Shown piece after piece: positions 54,748 to 58,229 of a stretch of 58,229 bases of DNA. A program made the position numbers and the translations under genes. This stretch comes from an uncultured Oscillospiraceae bacterium. GTDB taxonomy: Bacteria > Bacillota > Clostridia > Oscillospirales > Oscillospiraceae. Position 1 is the first letter of the stretch. Every line of letters begins with the position of its first letter. The notes below the pieces were generated by a model. It was not told the origin of the DNA and ran no database searches. It saw nothing but the letters and a program-made list of their open reading frames with translations. Where the stretch lies: NCBI GenBank assembly GCA_947625355.1, contig CANQOA010000008.1, forward strand, positions 1-58,229, given 5' to 3'.

Positions 54748-55641
54748 TCACACTTTCTCGCTGACCTTTTTGCCCAGCAGGCCGGTGGGCTTGATGAGCA
54801 GAACGATGATCAGCACGGCAAAGACGATGGCGTCGGAGAACTGGGTGGAGATATAGGCCTTGGCGAAGGTCTCGATCACGCCCAGAAGGATACCGCCCAG
54901 CATGGCGCCGGGGATGGAGCCGATGCCGCCGAACACGGCGGCGGTGAAGGCCTTGATGCCCGGCATGGAGCCAGTGGTGGGGATGAGGGTGGGATAGGCC
55001 GAGCACAGCAGCACGCCCGCCACCGCCGCCAGACCAGAGCCGATGGCAAAGGTGACGGAGATGGTGAAGTTGACGTTGATGCCCATGAGCTGGGCGGCGA
55101 CCTTGTCCTCCGATACCGCCCGCATGGCCTTGCCGGTCTTGCTGGTGCTGATGAATACCGTCAGGCACACCATCACCGCGATGCAGCACAGCACGGTCAC
55201 GATGGTGACGGCGCTGACGGTGAGCTGCCCGTCAAAGAGCTTTACCGGCTCGAAGCTGACGATGGAGGGGAAGAACTTGGGATCGCTCTTCCAGATGAGC
55301 AGGGCAGCGTTCTGCAAAAAGTAACTGACGCCGATGGCCGTGATCAGTACCGCCAGGGAAGGCGCAGATCGGAGCGGCTTGTAGGCCAGCCCCTCGATGA
55401 CGACGCCCAGAACGGTACAGGTGATGATCGCGAGGATGATCGCCAAAATCGGAGGAAGACCCAAATAGCTTATCCCGCAGAAGCATATGTACGCGCCCAC
55501 CATGATCACGTCGCCATGGGCGAAGTTCAGCATTTTGGCGATGCCGTACACCATGGTGTAGCCCAGTGCAATGATGGCGTAAACACTTCCCAGACTGACG
55601 CCGCTGATCAGGCTGGAGAGAAAGCTCATCATACCTTGCAC
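54748..55641 (-). CDS. livH: Branched-chain amino acid ABC transporter permease LivH
   Basis: Permease subunit, 297 residues, about eight hydrophobic helices. GYTMVYGIAKMLNFAHGDVI and AFTAAVFGGIGSIPGAMLGG are diagnostic of LivH, as is KTGKAMRAVSEDKVAAQLMG. The ATG follows GGGAGGTG. It is the first gene after the hairpin that follows livJ. Confidence 0.93.
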   Translation of the reverse strand: MQGMMSFLSSLISGVSLGSVYAIIALGYTMVYGIAKMLNFAHGDVIMVGAYICFCGISYLGLPPILAIILAIITCTVLGVVIEGLAYKPLRSAPSLAVLITAIGVSYFLQNAALLIWKSDPKFFPSIVSFEPVKLFDGQLTVSAVTIVTVLCCIAVMVCLTVFISTSKTGKAMRAVSEDKVAAQLMGINVNFTISVTFAIGSGLAAVAGVLLCSAYPTLIPTTGSMPGIKAFTAAVFGGIGSIPGAMLGGILLGVIETFAKAYISTQFSDAIVFAVLIIVLLIKPTGLLGKKVSEKV

Positions 55642-55667
55642 CTCCCGTTGAAAGATTTAAAAATGGC

Positions 55668-55704
55668 AAGCGAGGGTTGCCGTATATGCGGCAACCCTGC
55701 GCTT
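55668..55704 (-). terminator. Stem-loop between livJ and livH
   Basis: AGGGTTGCCG and CGGCAACCCT form a perfect 10-bp stem with a 6-nt loop, extended by AAGCG/CGCTT past one bulge. On the minus strand GCCATTTTT follows a few bases later. It probably causes partial termination or stabilises the livJ message so that the binding protein exceeds the membrane subunits. Confidence 0.65.
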
Positions 55705-55732
55705 TGAGAAATAATGCCTTGTTGGGGGCGGA

Positions 55733-56884
55733 TCACATGATGACGTAAGCGCCGTCCTCGATGACAGCAACGATGGGGGCCTTGGCGACCTCGCCGTTGG
55801 TGCCCCAGGTCATGCCGGTGCCGGTCAGGCCGTCCACTGCGAAATCTTCGCTGGTGAAGGCCGCGATCAGGGCCTCGCAGGCGTCCTCATGGCTGGTCTC
55901 GGCGGTGATGCCGGCCTTCTGGCAGGCGGCGTAGATGGCGTAGATGCAGTCATAGCCGTCGGCGGCGAACTGGTTGGGGGTCTCACCGTAGGCTTCCTCG
56001 TACTTCTCCACGAAGGCGACACCGGTCTCGCTGGCGGCGTTGAAGGGGGTCATGAGCATGACGCCCTCTGCCAGGGAGGCGTCGAAGCCCTCCACAGCCA
56101 GGATGCCATCCATGCCGTCAGCGCCGAACCACTTGGGCTCATAGCCCAGCTCGTTGGACTGACGCAGGATCATGGAAGCGGGGGTGTAGTAGATGGGCAG
56201 GAACACCAGGTCGGCTCCGGCGTCCTTGCAGGCGTTGATCTGTACGGAGAAGTCAGCGTCGGTGTCGGACAGGAAGGCCTGCTGCTCCACGACCTCCAGC
56301 TCGATCTCGGCGGCCTGGGCCACGAAGGCCTGGGCGATACCGGTGGAGTAAGCGTCGGCGCTGTTGTAGATGATGGCGATCTTCTCGCCCAGAGCGTTCT
56401 CCTTGATGTAGTTGGCGGCGGTGATGCCCTGGTTGGGGTCGGTGAAGCACATCTGGAACACGTTGTCCTTGCCGGCGGTCACGTCGGTGGAGGAGGCGGA
56501 GGGGGTCAGCTCGAAGTAACGGTCAGCGTTGGTCTCGGCGGCAACAGCAACACAGGGAGCAGTGGTGGTGGTCCCGTAGAGGATCTGCATGCCCCAGTCC
56601 TTCAGCTGCGCGTAGGCGTTGACGGCCTTCTCGGCGTCGTTCTCATCGTCCTGAGGGTTGTACTCGAAGACGGTGTAGCCGGCGGCCTCGTTGATCTCGT
56701 CCACGGCGATCTGCGCGCCGTTATCGGTGGCAACGCCATAAACGGCAGCGGCGCCGGTCAGGGGGCCGATGAAACCGATCTTGATGGGCGCGGGATCGTC
56801 AGCCAGCGCGAAAACGGAGCACAGGGAGACGAGCAGAACCAGCGCGATCACGAAGGAGAGCATCTTCTTGGCAGTGTGTTTCAT
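55733..56884 (-). CDS. livJ: Branched-chain amino acid-type substrate-binding protein
   Basis: Periplasmic-binding fold type I protein, 383 residues. A signal peptide spans residues 1 to about 28 (FALA-DDPA). The only nearby Cys (SLC) lacks a proper lipobox, so the protein seems to be secreted rather than lipid-anchored. KIGFIGPLTGAAAVYG, LTPSASSTDVT and YNSADAYSTGIAQAF are family landmarks. Ligand: Leu/Ile/Val by family, but other amides or amino acids are possible. The AAAGAGG site precedes the ATG. Confidence 0.9.
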   Translation of the reverse strand: MKHTAKKMLSFVIALVLLVSLCSVFALADDPAPIKIGFIGPLTGAAAVYGVATDNGAQIAVDEINEAAGYTVFEYNPQDDENDAEKAVNAYAQLKDWGMQILYGTTTTAPCVAVAAETNADRYFELTPSASSTDVTAGKDNVFQMCFTDPNQGITAANYIKENALGEKIAIIYNSADAYSTGIAQAFVAQAAEIELEVVEQQAFLSDTDADFSVQINACKDAGADLVFLPIYYTPASMILRQSNELGYEPKWFGADGMDGILAVEGFDASLAEGVMLMTPFNAASETGVAFVEKYEEAYGETPNQFAADGYDCIYAIYAACQKAGITAETSHEDACEALIAAFTSEDFAVDGLTGTGMTWGTNGEVAKAPIVAVIEDGAYVIM

Positions 56885-56960
56885 TTGTCATACCTCTTTC
56901 CAAAGAATTTCTATTCCACTGCGGCCTTGGCCCCAGATGAAAACAAGAGTTTAGCATAGA

Positions 56961-56989
56961 TAATAGAGTGTCCGCCGGCAAATGTCAAT
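56961..56989 (-). promoter_or_regulatory. Promoter for the liv operon, with shared 12-mer
   Basis: On the minus strand exact TTGACA (56984-56989), 17-bp spacer, TATTAT (56961-56966), giving a leader of about 70 nt. The -35 lies inside GCACATTGACAT (56983-56994), the same 12-mer that forms both arms of the repeat upstream of the TrpX-like gene. Confidence 0.78.
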
Positions 56990-57071
56990 GTGCCAAAATC
57001 ATGTTTGTAAAAACTGTGCATGATGACGGACAGGCACTTTGCGATTTTAGTCAATAAAAACAATAAAGAAT

Positions 57072-57101
57072 CCGCTCCCGAAAAGACATTTTCGGAAGCG
57101 G
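57072..57101 (-). terminator. Terminator after the glycosyltransferase gene
   Basis: On the minus strand CCGCTTCCGAAAA and TTTTCGGGAGCGG pair along 13 positions (one wobble) with a 4-nt loop and ATTCTTTATTG after. It isolates the glycosyltransferase from the liv operon. Confidence 0.75.
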
Positions 57102-57131
57102 AAAAGTGGGTTTTTGGCGGACGCGCGGCCG

Positions 57132-57881
57132 TCAGAAGAGCCGCTCGGCGATATGGGGGTCGGCGGGGCGGGGGACGTCCTGGGGCTTGCACCGGGCGCA
57201 GGTCATGCCCCGAACGGCCAGCTTCACCATTTTCTTGAGGGTATATTTGCTCTCGCCCACGGCGCGGGGCGCGCGGGCGTATTCCACGGTGGCGATGTCG
57301 AAGCCCAGGCGGGTGGTCAGGCCCCGGAGAAAGGGGTCGTCGTCATGATAGCGGGCCAGCTTCTCCAGCGCGGTGCGGTCCATGAGCCGGTAGTCGGCGT
57401 GGTTATAGATGAGCTTGGCGCCGAACAGGTTCATCAGCGCGTAGTATCCTTGGGCGGTGAAGCGCTTGAGGAAGGTGTCCGTCTCCCGGCTGGAGCGGAC
57501 CCCGCAGACGATGTGGAAGCCCTGCTCGTGCTTGTCCATCATCTCGTCCATGGCGTGGATGTCGTCCTGCAGGTCCGCGTCGATGCTGACGGTCACATCG
57601 GCCCGTTCCCTGGCCTCCATGAGGCCGGCCATCACCGCGTTCTGATGGCCTCGGTTGGGGTGCAGGCGCAGCCCGATAAAAACGGGATCGGCCTCATGCA
57701 GGGAGCGGATGCGCTCCCAGGTGCCGTCGACGGAGCCGTCGTCCACCAGCAGGATGCGGCTGGCCGGGCCGGCCTTTCCGGCGTCCATCAGATGGGCCAG
57801 CTCTTCCCGGAACGTAGGCGCGGTCTGGGGCAGACAGTCGGCCTCGTTGTAGCACGGCACCACGATGTACAATGTGCGCAA
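57132..57881 (-). CDS. Family 2 glycosyltransferase, DPM1/GtrB-like catalytic domain without membrane tail
   Basis: Nucleotide-sugar-dependent transferase, probably acting on polyprenyl phosphate, 249 residues. The GT-A core is complete: VVPCYNEADCLP, LVDDGSVDGTW, the metal site SIDADLQDDI, and YHDDDPFLRGL. Relatives usually carry two C-terminal transmembrane helices after SKYTLKKM; here the protein ends about 30 residues later with a Cys-containing tail, and no other frame downstream encodes helices. The start is TTG, set by GGGAGGTGA 6 nt upstream. It may act with a separate membrane partner. Confidence 0.85.
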   Translation of the reverse strand: MRTLYIVVPCYNEADCLPQTAPTFREELAHLMDAGKAGPASRILLVDDGSVDGTWERIRSLHEADPVFIGLRLHPNRGHQNAVMAGLMEARERADVTVSIDADLQDDIHAMDEMMDKHEQGFHIVCGVRSSRETDTFLKRFTAQGYYALMNLFGAKLIYNHADYRLMDRTALEKLARYHDDDPFLRGLTTRLGFDIATVEYARAPRAVGESKYTLKKMVKLAVRGMTCARCKPQDVPRPADPHIAERLF

Positions 57882-57909
57882 TATGGCTCACCTCCCAAGA
57901 CTATAGGGT

Positions 57910-57938
57910 ATTATAGTCATTCTTTCCCACAATTTCAA
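57910..57938 (-). promoter_or_regulatory. Promoter for the glycosyltransferase gene
   Basis: On the minus strand TTGAAA (57933-57938), 17-bp spacer, exact TATAAT (57910-57915). Confidence 0.75.
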
Positions 57939-57966
57939 CAGAAATGAAAAAAGCCCAAACTTCCCC

Positions 57967-57994
57967 TTGCAAAAAAACCGCCAGGGTATATAAT
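57967..57994 (+). promoter_or_regulatory. Promoter for trmL
   Basis: TTGCAA (57967-57972), 16-bp spacer, exact TATAAT (57989-57994). It is divergent from the glycosyltransferase promoter. Confidence 0.72.
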
Positions 57995-58046
57995 ATTGAA
58001 GGTTAATGATAGTGGAAAACTAGGCTTTTTTGGGAGACGTTCCCCT

Positions 58047-58229
58047 ATGAACAGCATCGTCCTGTACGCCCCCGAGATCCCCCAGAATACCGGAGCCATC
58101 GCCCGCACCTGCGCCGCCACCGGCGCGAGCCTGCATTTGATCAAGCCCCTGGGCTTCGACATCTCCGACGCGGCCGTGAAGCGGGCGGGGCTGGACTACT
58201 GGCATCTGGTGGACGTGCATGTGTACGAG
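58047..58229 (+). CDS. trmL: tRNA (cytidine(34)-2'-O)-methyltransferase TrmL (3' end outside window)
   Basis: SPOUT-class methyltransferase that modifies the wobble base of tRNA-Leu isoacceptors. Only the first 61 codons are present. [20 protein letters not shown] and [20 protein letters not shown] are the characteristic TrmL/YibK N-terminus. GGGAG precedes the ATG. Other SpoU-family enzymes share parts of this motif, but the order and spacing fit TrmL best. Confidence 0.9.
   Translation, partial: MNSIVLYAPEIPQNTGAIARTCAATGASLHLIKPLGFDISDAAVKRAGLDYWHLVDVHVYE

Overview
The window is chromosomal DNA from a GC-rich, endospore-forming member of the Firmicutes, most likely the Oscillospiraceae-type Clostridia (Flavonifractor/Oscillibacter-like). 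The reasons are the sporulation genes (spoIIIAA-AH, spoVAD-spoVAE), Gram-positive-type ribosomal and translation proteins, clostridial-type cell-wall-binding repeats, strong AGGAGG-type ribosome binding sites, and a high-GC coding style that leaves many long antisense open frames that are not genes. I saw no rRNA, tRNA, CRISPR array, insertion sequence or prophage.

Layout. 1-4.4 kb: str cluster (rpsL cut by the window edge, rpsG, fusA, then tuf with its own promoter). 4.4-7 kb: a small membrane protein, an RsuA-type pseudouridine synthase and a CdaR/PucR-type regulator. 6.9-12.3 kb: division and wall-cleavage module ftsE-ftsX, two tandem M23 hydrolases and a CtpA-type protease. 12.3-14.4 kb: greA-lysS behind an exact consensus promoter. 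14.4-20.4 kb: a secreted CHAP-like protein with wall-binding repeats and a 1422-residue acyl-CoA dehydratase activase-type protein. 20.4-31.7 kb (minus strand): spoVAE, spoVAD, a zincin, ylmH, a lipoprotein, an EF-G/TetM-like GTPase fused to a Rae1/YacP-type nuclease domain, a GNAT acetyltransferase, a family-4 uracil-DNA glycosylase and a heterodimeric ABC exporter. 31.9-36.3 kb: the complete spoIIIA operon. 36.3-49 kb: asp23, nusB, xseA, xseB, ispA, a BspA-like surface protein, dxs, tlyA, nadK, argR, recN, tyrS. 49.2-52.1 kb: a TrpXYZ-type ABC importer. 52.1-56.9 kb (minus strand): a branched-chain-amino-acid-type livJHMGF importer. The end holds a family-2 glycosyltransferase and the 5' part of trmL.

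How the genes work together. The spoIIIA products build the channel between mother cell and forespore, and SpoVAD/SpoVAE belong to the dipicolinate-uptake machinery. FtsEX is expected to gate the two wall hydrolases encoded beside it. IspA and Dxs belong to the isoprenoid route, within the widely conserved nusB-xseAB-ispA-dxs-tlyA-nadK-argR-recN neighbourhood. The two importers and tyrS concern amino-acid supply.

The most unusual item is the single protein that joins a ribosome-protection-type GTPase to a ribosome-dependent endonuclease domain. It lies on the same strand as, and two genes upstream of, ylmH, a ribosome-quality-control factor. Other points of note are an internally shortened IspA, a surface-protein gene placed between ispA and dxs, promoters embedded in long inverted repeats, and a 12-bp sequence shared by the promoters of both importer operons. 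All functions are assigned from reading translated sequence and motifs; no database search was run.
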